From Thermocaproicibacter sp036260805 (GTDB lineage: Bacteria; Bacillota; Clostridia; Oscillospirales; Acutalibacteraceae), in contig DATALZ010000049.1 of the NCBI GenBank assembly GCA_036260805.1, positions 1 through 35,990 on the forward strand: a stretch of DNA of 35,990 nt, in the 5' to 3' direction. This document shows, in pieces, positions 22,434 to 29,860 of the stretch. Position 1 is the stretch's first letter, and every line of letters starts with the position of its first letter. Position numbers and translations under genes: made by a program. The notes under the pieces are model-generated. The model made no database searches. It was not told the origin of the DNA and saw only the letters and a program-made list of their open reading frames with translations.

Positions 22434-23420
22434 ATGATTGAGGTGAAGAACCTCTCGAAACGCTACGGAGAAAACAAAGCGCTGAATCACGTGAGCTTTT
22501 CCGTAGGCGAGAATACCGTGGTAGGATTCCTCGGGCCGAACGGTGCCGGTAAATCCACCACCATGAACATCATAACGGGGTACATTTCAGCAAGCGAAGG
22601 TTCGGTTACGGTCGGCGGGTTCAATACGCTCGACAACCCGAACGATGTGAAAAAACTCATCGGCTATATGCCGGAGATTCCGCCCCTTTACGTCGACATG
22701 ACAGTAAAGGAGTACCTGAACTATATTTATGAGCTGAAAAAGGTTACCCTCCCAAGGGAGAAGCATATTAAGGAAATATGCGCTCTCGTTCGAATCACCG
22801 ATGTTTACAACAGGCTGATTGCAAACCTGTCAAAAGGTTACCGCCAGCGTGTTGGTATGGCTCAGGCACTCATCGGCAACCCTCCTGTGCTGATTTTGGA
22901 CGAGCCGACCGTCGGCCTTGACCCGAAACAGATTATCGAGGTTCGCAACCTGATTAAAAATCTGGGCAAAAACCATACGGTTATTTTAAGCTCCCATATC
23001 CTGCCGGAAGTGCAGGCTGTGGCGGACCGCATCATTATCGTCAACAAGGGACGGCTTGTCGCCGACGGAACTCCGTTTGAACTGGAGCACGGCGGCCAGA
23101 ACGGCGAACAGAAGCTTGTTGTGCGTATGGAGGGCGATTCCGCCGAAGTGGAGCATGCAATAAAAACGATTCAAGGCGTGCTTGGGGTGCGCAACTTCGG
23201 GCAGAAGGAACCCGGCGTCTGTGAGTACGAAATTGACGGACGCGCCAGCGCGGATCTTCGCAGGCCTTTGTTCGGGATCGCGGCAAAGCGCAACTGGCCG
23301 ATTCTTTCCATGGTCAGCTCCGAGCTTTCGCTGGAAGATGTATTCCTGCGCCTGACGGGCTCCACTTACCTGAGTGACAACGCCGATCAGAGTTTTAGAA
23401 AGGACGGCGGTAAAAAATGA
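22434..23420 (+). CDS. ABC transporter ATP-binding protein (GldA/NatA-like)
   Basis: A 328-residue ABC ATPase. Walker A is GPNGAGKST at 34-42, the signature is LSKGYRQRV at 132-140, and Walker B is VLILDEPTVGLDP at 152-164. The switch histidine is in LSSHILPEV. The C-terminal 90 residues (VVRMEGDSAEVEHAIKTI and following) form the accessory domain typical of GldA/NatA-type ATPases. The ATG at 22434 lies nine bases after AGGAGGG; ATG 22425 is too close. It is the first gene of a four-gene cassette; its stop overlaps the permease start (ATGA). Confidence 0.93.
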   Translation: MIEVKNLSKRYGENKALNHVSFSVGENTVVGFLGPNGAGKSTTMNIITGYISASEGSVTVGGFNTLDNPNDVKKLIGYMPEIPPLYVDMTVKEYLNYIYELKKVTLPREKHIKEICALVRITDVYNRLIANLSKGYRQRVGMAQALIGNPPVLILDEPTVGLDPKQIIEVRNLIKNLGKNHTVILSSHILPEVQAVADRIIIVNKGRLVADGTPFELEHGGQNGEQKLVVRMEGDSAEVEHAIKTIQGVLGVRNFGQKEPGVCEYEIDGRASADLRRPLFGIAAKRNWPILSMVSSELSLEDVFLRLTGSTYLSDNADQSFRKDGGKK

Positions 23421-24124
23421 AGGCAATTGCCAAAAAAGAGCTGAGAGGATATTTCTTTTCACCTATCGGCTATGTGTTTACGGGCGTAATGCTTCTGCTG
23501 TTCGGATTTTTCTATACGCAGGTACTCTCATATCAGTCCTCGGATTATATTCCGGATGTTTACAGTTCCATTTTCACATGGATCATGATGATTCTGCTGC
23601 CAATTATTACCATGCGCAGCTTCAGTGAGGAAATCCGCAACAAAAGCGACCAGGGGCTTTTGACCGCTCCGGTCGGCGTTTTTTCCATCGTCTTCGGAAA
23701 GTTCCTCGCGTCGTTCCTTATTTTTGCCATCGCGCTTACCGCAAGCCTCATCCCGGCCGTGATTATCACATTCTTCTCTTCCCCGGACTGGCCGAAGATT
23801 CTGTGCACGTTCCTGGGCTCCCTGCTCTGCGGCGCCGCGCTGATTGCAATCGGCAACTTTATTTCTTCCCTGACCCAGAGCCAGATCGTCGCCGCAATCG
23901 CGACCTTCGGCATTACGATGATGCTTCTTCTGGTCGGGCAGCTTTCCAGCAGCATCAACAACACAACTCTGCAGAACCTGCTGAACTGGGTTTCGTTTGA
24001 TTCCCGGTACCAGTCTTTTACAAAAGGAATATTCAACGTTTCAAGCATGGTTTTCTTTGTCAGTGTGGTTGCGGTTTTTGTTTTCCTGACCGCCCGCAAG
24101 CTTGAAAGCAAAAGATGGAGCTAA
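23417..24124 (+). CDS. ABC-2 type permease (GldF-like)
   Basis: A 235-residue membrane protein. The start MKAIAKKELRGYFFSPIGYVF is characteristic of the ABC-2 permeases linked to GldG-like proteins. Five to six membrane segments are visible, including VFTGVMLLLFGFF, FTWIMMILLPIITMRS and the final MVFFVSVVAVFVFL. The conserved segment RSFSEEIRNKSDQGLLTAPV lies after the second segment. The start overlaps the ATPase gene by four bases. It should form the membrane pore with the upstream ATPase. The substrate is not predictable from sequence. Confidence 0.92.
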   Translation: MKAIAKKELRGYFFSPIGYVFTGVMLLLFGFFYTQVLSYQSSDYIPDVYSSIFTWIMMILLPIITMRSFSEEIRNKSDQGLLTAPVGVFSIVFGKFLASFLIFAIALTASLIPAVIITFFSSPDWPKILCTFLGSLLCGAALIAIGNFISSLTQSQIVAAIATFGITMMLLLVGQLSSSINNTTLQNLLNWVSFDSRYQSFTKGIFNVSSMVFFVSVVAVFVFLTARKLESKRWS

Positions 24125-24138
24125 GGGGGTAACGAAAG

Positions 24139-25827
24139 ATGAATCAGGAAAAAGAACCGCAGAAGAACGTCCCCGTACAGCCGGAGAATACGGAACCGGC
24201 GGATACAGCGTCTGAAGAAGAAGCGGAAAATTCTGTGAATACACAGGAAGACGCCGCGGAAAAAAATACAGACGAAAAAGATGAAAAAACATCCTCGGAT
24301 GAAGAGGAAGAAACCGAAAAAAAGAAAAAGAAGAAAGACGGTCCTTCCTTCTTCCAGAGTGAAAAATTCAAACATGGCAGCACGGCTACCGCGTTTACCG
24401 CAGGCTTTATCGTTGTAGTCATTCTGGTGAACGTGATTGTCGGCATTTTAAGCGATAAATTCCCGTCCATCAATCTTGACGTCACCAAGAGCGGCGGCAA
24501 CACGCTTTCCGCCGACGCAGTTAAAATTGTGGACGAAGTAAAAATCCCGGTCAGCGTTACTGTCTGCGCAACAAAACAGGCCTGCGAAAGCAACGCGGTT
24601 TCAGCCAGCCAGACGACCATGACCGACTACAGCCAGGTAAGCCGCCTCGTTTCCAAAATAGCGGAGCGCAATTCCAAAATCAGCGTGAATTATGTGGATC
24701 TCGACAAAGACCCGACCTTCGCAACAAAATATAAAGGCCAAAATATTGCCGCCGGCGACGTTGTGGTTCATTCCGACAAGCGTGACCGCGTCCTGACCGC
24801 CGACGATATGTTTCAGGCACAGACCAGCAGCGACGGTCAATCCTCCACTTACCTTTCCAATGTTGACTCGGCGCTTGCTTCGGCTCTGAACTCTGTAATT
24901 TCCGACACCGTACCGGTTGCCGCATTTGATACAGGGCACAGTGAAAAACTCGATTCTTCCAGCTATAAAAAGCTGCTTCAGAGCAACAGCTTTGAAACAA
25001 AGGACTTCAACCTTCTGACCGATAAGATTCCGGATAAGACTCAGCTTCTTTTCCTCGGATGCCCGACGACGGACTATACCGACGCCGAAATCACCAAGAT
25101 TGAAAGCTTCCTGAAGAATACGAGCCTGAACACCGACCGTTCCGTGATGATTACGTACAGCGCAGGAATGTCCGATCTGCCGAAACTCAATTCTTTCCTC
25201 GACGAATGGGGCCTGAAACCTGAAGCCGCTTCCGCAGTGGCGGAAACCGACGCGAATAAATATGTTCAGAGCCCGCTTACGATTCTTGCAAATGTTCAGA
25301 CCACTCTGAGCCTTGGCGGAGCAAAGACGGACTACGGGTATATGCTTACGCCGTACTCCATCCCGATCACCATTAAATCACAGAGCGTCGGTTCCAAAAC
25401 GACGTACTCTCTGATTAAATCCAATGATTCTTCATATCTTTACAACAACAGCACAAAGAATACGTCTAGTCCTCAGACCGCCGAGCACGATCTCGCTGCG
25501 CTTTCGCAGGATACCGTAAAAGTCGGAGACAAGAGCTGCCATGCAAACGTAATTGCCATGGGCTCCAGCACAATGTTCAGCAATGGGTTTGTGAATGAGA
25601 GTGCATTCGGCGATGGTGCTTATGTTGTAGACCTTTCCAAATACGCGACCGGAACGAACACGGAGTCAACGAAAATTACCACCACAAGCCGCGAGCTTTA
25701 CGCCAAGGATATTACGTTAAGCGCCCAGGCGGCCGGAATTCTCGGCTACGGTGTATTTACCGTTCTGATTCCGCTTGCTGTGCTGATTGCAGGCATCATT
25801 GTTTACCGTAAGAGGAGGCTTCTGTAA
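24139..25827 (+). CDS. GldG-like ABC transporter auxiliary protein
   Basis: A 562-residue membrane-anchored protein. The first 75 residues are very acidic and lysine-rich, ending in a KKKKKK-type stretch, and should be cytoplasmic. A membrane segment follows (FTAGFIVVVILVNVIVGIL). The large extracytoplasmic region has the GldG/IFT52-like pattern: FPSINLDVTKSGGNTLSADAVKIV, then TQLLFLGCPTTDYTDAEITKIESFL. A second membrane segment (YGVFTVLIPLAVLIAGIIVY) ends in KRRLL. In Bacteroidetes such proteins belong to the gliding Gld exporter. In Clostridia the function is unknown. It lies 14 bases after the permease gene. Confidence 0.88.
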   Translation: MNQEKEPQKNVPVQPENTEPADTASEEEAENSVNTQEDAAEKNTDEKDEKTSSDEEEETEKKKKKKDGPSFFQSEKFKHGSTATAFTAGFIVVVILVNVIVGILSDKFPSINLDVTKSGGNTLSADAVKIVDEVKIPVSVTVCATKQACESNAVSASQTTMTDYSQVSRLVSKIAERNSKISVNYVDLDKDPTFATKYKGQNIAAGDVVVHSDKRDRVLTADDMFQAQTSSDGQSSTYLSNVDSALASALNSVISDTVPVAAFDTGHSEKLDSSSYKKLLQSNSFETKDFNLLTDKIPDKTQLLFLGCPTTDYTDAEITKIESFLKNTSLNTDRSVMITYSAGMSDLPKLNSFLDEWGLKPEAASAVAETDANKYVQSPLTILANVQTTLSLGGAKTDYGYMLTPYSIPITIKSQSVGSKTTYSLIKSNDSSYLYNNSTKNTSSPQTAEHDLAALSQDTVKVGDKSCHANVIAMGSSTMFSNGFVNESAFGDGAYVVDLSKYATGTNTESTKITTTSRELYAKDITLSAQAAGILGYGVFTVLIPLAVLIAGIIVYRKRRLL

Positions 25828-25828
25828 C

Positions 25829-27298
25829 ATGAAAAGCGGCACCAGAAATGTAATTATTGTTGCAGCATGTGCCGTTCTTCTCGGCGGTACGGCTTTTGCG
25901 CTGACTCGCACCGGCACGGGGAGCTCAAGTTCTTCTTCCGCATCCTCAGCAGCCGGCATACAGCTGATCTCCAAATCAAGCGAAAATGTCGTTTCCATGA
26001 AGGTTACCAACAAAAAAGGAACCTATACGCTGGTTCCGATGAAAGCGTCAGCCTCTTCATCCTCGGCGGCGTCCTCTTCCTCCGTTGACTATACGGTGGA
26101 AGAGCTGGGCGGCTGCCCTGTAGATACCAGCGCGACCAGCACGGTCGTTCAGAACGGATTCAGCCTTTCGGCCACAAAGAATGTGGGAACGGTAAGCGAC
26201 CTTTCACAGTATGGCCTGACTAATCCGCAGGCGACTGTGGAGGTCAAGTTCAAAGACGGTTCAACTTTCAGCTATAAAATCGGCAGTGCAACCGCCACAG
26301 ACGCATCCGCTTATTACATGAGCGGAACAGACTCCAAGAATGTTTATGTGGTAAGCGTTGATTCTGGTCTGCTTGAAAATGCGAACTACTTTGTAAAAAA
26401 GGAAATGCTTGCGCTTTCGAACTCATCCGGTTCCACAGCGACCGGTTCTTCCTCATCCGGCGTCGACTTTACGCAGATTACGCTGACCGGTTCCAACTTC
26501 CCGAAGAATGTGGTTCTGCAGAAGAGCGGCGAGGGCCTTGCCATTATTTCTCCGGATTCGTATGCTGTAGATTCCACAAACCTCAGCTCGCTGGAAACCT
26601 GCCTGACGAGCCTTTCCGCCGAATCTGTCGCGGCAGTAAACCCGGATGCGGCCGCGCTGAAAAAGTATGGACTAAGCAATCCAACCGCTGCTGCGGAATT
26701 TACCGCAGACAAGAAGAACTATAAGCTCATCATCGGTGCAAAGAGCGGAAAAGATTACTACGCAATGATCGACGGCGTGAATGTGGTTTATTCTGTTTCT
26801 GCCGACAACGTGAACGGACTTGTTTCCCAGAATCTGTTCACCATGAGAAGCAAGCTGGTCGATATACCGAGTGTTGCAACCGTAAAATCCATTTCGGTAA
26901 CATCCGGCAGCACAACAAACGTAATCAATGTGACCAGAACAGAGAGCACCGCTTCCTCTACGCAGGACAAGAAAGCCTATAACTACAAGGTGACGGGCAA
27001 CGGCGGCAAAGCGCTTGATTATGAAAATAACTACAAGCGCATGTATGTAAAACTGATCGGCATTTCGGTTTACTCCGATACCGATAAAAAGCCTTCCGGC
27101 ACGCCTGCCATTACCATTAAGTACAGCTATTTTGATAAAGCCGGAGCAGACACAATCGAGCTTTACCAGACGGACGCCCGTCATTACACGATTTTACTGA
27201 ATGGTAAGGTCTACGGTCTCGGCGTCAAGAGCGATATCGACTCGGTCATGCAGTTCCTTACTCAGTTTGAGAACGGCCAGACGATTCCCCAATCCTGA
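25829..27298 (+). CDS. DUF4340-type membrane-anchored protein
   Basis: A 489-residue protein with an N-terminal membrane anchor (NVIIVAACAVLLGGTAFAL) and a large extracytoplasmic part. Two Ser-rich linkers are present (about 31-42 and 71-84). Sequence such as SQYGLTNPQATVEVKFKDGSTFSYKIG and KKYGLSNPTAAAEFTADKKNYKLIIG is the repeated DUF4340 pattern. DUF4340 proteins commonly follow GldG-like genes, consistent with an accessory part of the exporter. The ATG at 25829 follows AGAGGAGG and lies one base after the preceding stop. A terminator follows at 27316. Confidence 0.88.
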   Translation: MKSGTRNVIIVAACAVLLGGTAFALTRTGTGSSSSSSASSAAGIQLISKSSENVVSMKVTNKKGTYTLVPMKASASSSSAASSSSVDYTVEELGGCPVDTSATSTVVQNGFSLSATKNVGTVSDLSQYGLTNPQATVEVKFKDGSTFSYKIGSATATDASAYYMSGTDSKNVYVVSVDSGLLENANYFVKKEMLALSNSSGSTATGSSSSGVDFTQITLTGSNFPKNVVLQKSGEGLAIISPDSYAVDSTNLSSLETCLTSLSAESVAAVNPDAAALKKYGLSNPTAAAEFTADKKNYKLIIGAKSGKDYYAMIDGVNVVYSVSADNVNGLVSQNLFTMRSKLVDIPSVATVKSISVTSGSTTNVINVTRTESTASSTQDKKAYNYKVTGNGGKALDYENNYKRMYVKLIGISVYSDTDKKPSGTPAITIKYSYFDKAGADTIELYQTDARHYTILLNGKVYGLGVKSDIDSVMQFLTQFENGQTIPQS

Positions 27299-27315
27299 AT
27301 AATCAGCAATAAAAA

Positions 27316-27345
27316 AACGGGCGGCGCAGCAGCGCCGTCCGTTTT
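27316..27345 (+). terminator. Terminator of the ABC/Gld-like cassette
   Basis: The stem AACGGGCGGCGC / GCGCCGTCCGTT has a short loop and is followed by TTTT, 18 bases after the DUF4340 stop. Confidence 0.8.
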
Positions 27346-27373
27346 GCGTTCAGGCATGAACTCCCCGGTTCAT

Positions 27374-27495
27374 AGGCTTCCCCTTAAGGGAAAGCTTTCG
27401 GCCTCAGCCGACTGATGAGGCAATTTGCAACGCTATTTTGTTGGCTAAGTTCTCATCCGGCACTGCGGTGCCACCTTCCCCCGAACGGGGAAGGC
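27374..27495. repeat. MITE-like inverted-repeat element
   Basis: Two arms of about 45 bases, 27374-27420 and 27452-27495, are imperfect reverse complements. The arms run AGGCTTCCCCTTAAGGG...GATGAGG and CTCATCCGG...CGGGGAAGGC. About 30 bases separate them. No coding capacity is seen. Similar palindromic elements are common in intergenic gaps of Oscillospirales genomes. It occupies the gap between the ABC cassette and the DUF6323 genes. Confidence 0.7.
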
Positions 27496-27543
27496 AAGGG
27501 TAAAAAGCAAAATTTTTTTCCCTCAACAAATGAAAAAGAACAT

Positions 27544-27564
27544 AAAAAAACCGCCTTCCGGCGG
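27544..27564 (-). terminator. Reverse-facing terminator of the candidate small RNA
   Basis: On the minus strand, CCGCC GGAA GGCGG is followed by TTTTTTT. No annotated minus-strand gene ends here, which is why a separate small transcript is proposed. Confidence 0.75.
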
Positions 27565-27576
27565 ATCATATCCATC

Positions 27577-27605
27577 TTGACACAACAGCAAATATGAGAT
27601 ATACT
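27577..27605 (+). promoter_or_regulatory. Promoter of the DUF6323-DUF6179 operon with overlapping inverted repeat
   Basis: TTGACA at 27577-27582, a 17-base spacer and TATACT at 27600-27605. An inverted repeat GCAAATAT (27588-27595) and ATATTTGC (27607-27614), 11 bases apart, brackets the -10 hexamer and expected start site. It could be an operator. Transcription would begin near 27612, giving a leader of about 100 bases. Confidence 0.75.
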
Positions 27606-27651
27606 GATATTTGCGATACCGAACCACAATATCATATAAATCTCCTTATAT

Positions 27652-27680
27652 ACTATAGCACAAACGATTCCGAATGTCAA
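27652..27680 (-). promoter_or_regulatory. Convergent minus-strand promoter facing the DUF6323 promoter
   Basis: On the minus strand, TTGACA (27680-27675), a 17-base spacer and TATAGT (27657-27652). Its start site lies about 33 bases beyond the plus-strand start site, so the two transcripts would overlap at their 5' ends. Confidence 0.7.
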
Positions 27681-27710
27681 GATCTTTTTTTAGAAACGGA
27701 GGCGCTTTTT

Positions 27711-28211
27711 ATGAACGATATGCTTGCTGTTTTTCTCCGCACCGGATATCCGGCTGAAACGGAGGGAGCGGAACTGCTGAAAATCAACGAAGAATCAATT
27801 CCATACGGTCTTGCCCTGAGCAAAACGGATGCGCTGGAGCTTGTACAAACACACCGGCAGGCGCTGGATGCCTGCGGAAGGATTGAAATTGGCGGCGATA
27901 CCGTGCGGAAGATCATCCAAACATTCAGCCGCTCGCATTATCTCTGGCAGAAAGATTACGCCAACACGCTCAATGAAGCGGTGGAAGCGTTTTACGAGCT
28001 GAAAAATGAATTCGAAGACAATATAGCAGACGATGAACTCATCCGTCTGCTGTTTAACGGCTTCGAACGGTACAGGGGGTCTCTGGCTCCTTTTCTGCAG
28101 AGCCGGGAACTGAACCGCCTGCTGCGCACCCTGCGGTTCGGTGAAGATTATGACGCGGAAGCTGATGCCGATCAGCTGGATGAAGACGAAAAGGAGAAAC
28201 CGGATGAATAA
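27711..28211 (+). CDS. DUF6323-like protein
   Basis: A 166-residue soluble protein, mostly helical in appearance, ending in a very acidic tail (ADADQLDEDEKEKPDE). The segments LLKINEESIPYGLALSKTDALELVQTHRQAL, GRIEIGGDTVRKIIQTFSRSHYLWQKDY and LNEAVEAFYELKNEFEDNIADDELI fit what I recall of DUF6323, a clostridial family of unknown function. The ATG at 27711 follows GGAGG by eight bases. An in-frame ATG at 27594 would precede the predicted transcription start. The stop overlaps the start of the next gene by eight bases. No enzyme motif is visible. Confidence 0.82.
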   Translation: MNDMLAVFLRTGYPAETEGAELLKINEESIPYGLALSKTDALELVQTHRQALDACGRIEIGGDTVRKIIQTFSRSHYLWQKDYANTLNEAVEAFYELKNEFEDNIADDELIRLLFNGFERYRGSLAPFLQSRELNRLLRTLRFGEDYDAEADADQLDEDEKEKPDE

Positions 28212-28851
28212 CGTATTTGCATCACCGCTGCTGTCGGCAGAGGAGCAGGGGAAATTCCGCTCAGAGCTTCTGTGGGAGCTGGGCCGGATGATCGCGAAGT
28301 ACAACCATGGGTCGGGAAGTTCCATCCGCACCGAGAAAGCGGAAAGTATCCTTGAATCCATGCTGTACTGTGTTTCAGTCTACCTTCAAAGCGTTCCGGA
28401 CGCTGCGCTGGAGGTGCGGAATACTTCCGGTGCGGAGCTTTTCCAACGCGGTCTGCGGGAAGTCGAAAACCTGGTGAATAAGTCGAAAACGCTTTACCGG
28501 GAGGTTTTAGCTTCGCGTATTCCCACAGATTTAATTGTGTACAACGAAACTCTTGACCTCGGCATCCCCGCCTTTTTTCAGAATTATAACCCGGAATTTG
28601 CCGCGCAGGAGAACGTCGTGCTTACGGAGTTTGACTATCCCCTGCTTCATCCTGTGAGCGGCCAGCGGGGCGTGCAGTATGTAAAAAGTTATTTGGAAGA
28701 GCTGAAAAAGGAGAACGATCTCTGCGCGAGGTACAGCAAAAACCATATCCGTGCCGTTTTGCTGGTTGATGGAAGGAAATATCATCTGGATTACCGGGAA
28801 TTACTTGTTAATATTCCGGAGGTTCTTCTGGCGCCGAAGGCTGGCCACTAA
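28204..28851 (+). CDS. DUF6179-like protein
   Basis: A 215-residue soluble protein of unknown function. Segments such as LFQRGLREVENLVNKSKTLYREVLASRIPTD, YNETLDLGIPAFFQNYNPEFAAQE and TEFDYPLLHPVSG fit what I recall of DUF6179, which is usually encoded beside DUF6323 proteins. The ATG at 28204 follows AAGGAG and lies inside the end of the upstream gene, so the two are translated together. The pairing suggests that the products work together, possibly as a complex. I see no catalytic residues that identify the activity. Confidence 0.82.
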   Translation: MNNVFASPLLSAEEQGKFRSELLWELGRMIAKYNHGSGSSIRTEKAESILESMLYCVSVYLQSVPDAALEVRNTSGAELFQRGLREVENLVNKSKTLYREVLASRIPTDLIVYNETLDLGIPAFFQNYNPEFAAQENVVLTEFDYPLLHPVSGQRGVQYVKSYLEELKKENDLCARYSKNHIRAVLLVDGRKYHLDYRELLVNIPEVLLAPKAGH

Positions 28852-28855
28852 AGGA

Positions 28856-28964
28856 ACCTTTCCGCGGCAAGCCGTGGAGTACCTTAGATATCGCCCTGCG
28901 GGCGGGGTGCAAAATAATAAGTCGCCGCAAGCGGTGGGGTATTGCACCCCGGTTCATAATAAAA
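28856..28964. repeat. Palindromic intergenic repeat, copy related to 8999-9021
   Basis: Nested inverted repeats: TCCGCGGCAAGCCGTGGA, CGCCCTGCGGGCG, and GGGGTGCAA...TTGCACCCC enclosing CGCCGCAAGCGG. The right edge matches the reverse complement of 8999-9021. It lies in the convergent gap between the DUF6179 and rubrerythrin genes. Confidence 0.65.
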
Positions 28965-28987
28965 AAGCGGCGCTTTCGCGCCGCCGG
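28961..28987 (-). terminator. Rubrerythrin terminator
   Basis: On the minus strand, GCGGCGC GAAA GCGCCGC is followed by six T (A-run 28961-28966), eleven bases past the rubrerythrin stop. It is a strong intrinsic terminator. Confidence 0.9.
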
Positions 28988-28997
28988 ATGAATGATC

Positions 28998-29537
28998 TTA
29001 ATAATTGGATGCCTTGCGCTCGAAATAGGCCTGCGGATGTTTGCAGGCTGGGCAGATTGCCGGTGCCTGTTTGCCGACATAAACGTACCCGCAGTTGCGG
29101 CAGACCCAGACGGTATCTTCCTTGCACTGGAATACCAGATTGTCTTCCAGGTTCTTTACGAGTTTTGCATAGCGCTCTTCGTGTTCTTTTTCAACCGAAG
29201 CAATCATGCGCATGGTTCTGGCGATGTCCGTAAAGCCCTCTTGTTCTGCGGTTTCCGCCATCTTAACATACATATCGGTCCATTCGTAATGCTCACCGGC
29301 GGCGGCGGCTTTCAGGTTTTCCTCGGTGGTGTCTACTTTTCCGCCGTAAAGGTATTTAAACCAGAGCTTTGCATGCTCTTTTTCGTTGTTTGCCGTTTCT
29401 TCAAAAATGCCTGCAACCTGCTCGTAGCCTTCTTTTTTAGCCTGCGAAGCGTAAAAAGTATAGCGGTTGCGTGCCTTAGATTCTCCGGCAAATGCTTCCC
29501 ACAGGTTTGCCTCTGTTTTGCTTCCTTTTAATTCCAT
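28998..29537 (-). CDS. rbr: Rubrerythrin
   Basis: A 179-residue non-haem iron protein that reduces hydrogen peroxide in anaerobes, using electrons passed through its rubredoxin centre. The ferritin-like di-iron domain shows EAFAGESKARNRYTFYA, EETANNEKEHAKLW and ASVEKEHEERY, with the expected Glu and His ligands. The C-terminal rubredoxin-like domain has VCRNCGYVY and ICPACKHPQAYF, two CxxC pairs. The length is normal. The ATG at 29537 follows AAGGAGG. The gene is monocistronic, with a promoter at 29596-29623 and a palindrome overlapping it that could be an operator for oxidative-stress or iron control. Confidence 0.96.
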   Translation of the reverse strand: MELKGSKTEANLWEAFAGESKARNRYTFYASQAKKEGYEQVAGIFEETANNEKEHAKLWFKYLYGGKVDTTEENLKAAAAGEHYEWTDMYVKMAETAEQEGFTDIARTMRMIASVEKEHEERYAKLVKNLEDNLVFQCKEDTVWVCRNCGYVYVGKQAPAICPACKHPQAYFERKASNY

Positions 29538-29595
29538 GATAAAAGCCTCCTTATAAAAATTATCTCTGTACCATTGTTTTCCTTACTATGGCCTC

Positions 29596-29635
29596 ATTAT
29601 ACCACAGATAAAAATAAAATCAATATAGTATTGAT
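29596..29635 (-). promoter_or_regulatory. Rubrerythrin promoter with overlapping palindrome
   Basis: On the minus strand, TTGATT (29623-29618), a 16-base spacer and a perfect TATAAT (29601-29596). A 17-base palindrome ATCAATATAGTATTGAT at 29619-29635 overlaps the -35 hexamer. Its AT-rich, Fur/PerR-like character suits redox or metal control, but it does not match the standard PerR box exactly. Confidence 0.7.
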
Positions 29636-29700
29636 AATTATTATTAATTTTTTTAAAAATTTTTTACCCCCTTCGATTAACCGGTCGGAGAGGGTTCGCT

Positions 29701-29856
29701 TTATGGTCGTGGCTTCTGACTGCTGACACCTTTAAAAACAAGTATGCCGATCATAACGCAAAGTACAACCAGAAGCGCAAAGATCAGCTTTTTCCAGAAC
29801 AGAACCAGCAGAGCGAGCAGACACAGCGCTTCAATGGAAATAGTTCTTCGTCTCAT
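29701..29856 (-). CDS. 51-residue membrane peptide
   Basis: A small reading frame starting MRRRTISIEALCLLALLVLF and ending SSQKPRP. It has a positively charged N-terminus and two hydrophobic stretches (EALCLLALLVLFW and LIFALLVVLCVMIGILVF), so it would be a small membrane protein. The ATG at 29856 lies four bases after the stop of the upstream hydrolase gene. Its ribosome site AAGAAGGA is formed by the last hydrolase codons. The tight spacing and good start site support it as a real gene of unknown function. Confidence 0.6.
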   Translation of the reverse strand: MRRRTISIEALCLLALLVLFWKKLIFALLVVLCVMIGILVFKGVSSQKPRP

Positions 29857-29860
29857 TCCG

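Larger units (their letters stand above)
27544..27646 (-). ncRNA. Candidate antisense small RNA upstream of the DUF6323 gene
   Basis: A consensus promoter on the minus strand (27652-27680) should start transcription near 27645. An intrinsic terminator reading the same way lies at 27544-27564 (CCGCC, GGAA loop, GGCGG, seven T). The RNA would be about 100 bases, with an internal hairpin GCAAATAT / ATATTTGC (27588-27614). A ribosome-like AAGGAG and an ATG at 27635 occur near the 5' end, but no stop codon precedes the terminator, so I regard it as non-coding. Its 5' third would be complementary to the leader of the DUF6323-DUF6179 transcript. Prediction only. Confidence 0.55.

Noticed and set aside
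27453..27680. A minus-strand coding frame starting at ATG 27635 behind AAGGAG
   Set aside because: The frame has no stop before the predicted terminator, and the ribosome site would lie at the very 5' end of the transcript. A non-coding RNA fits better.
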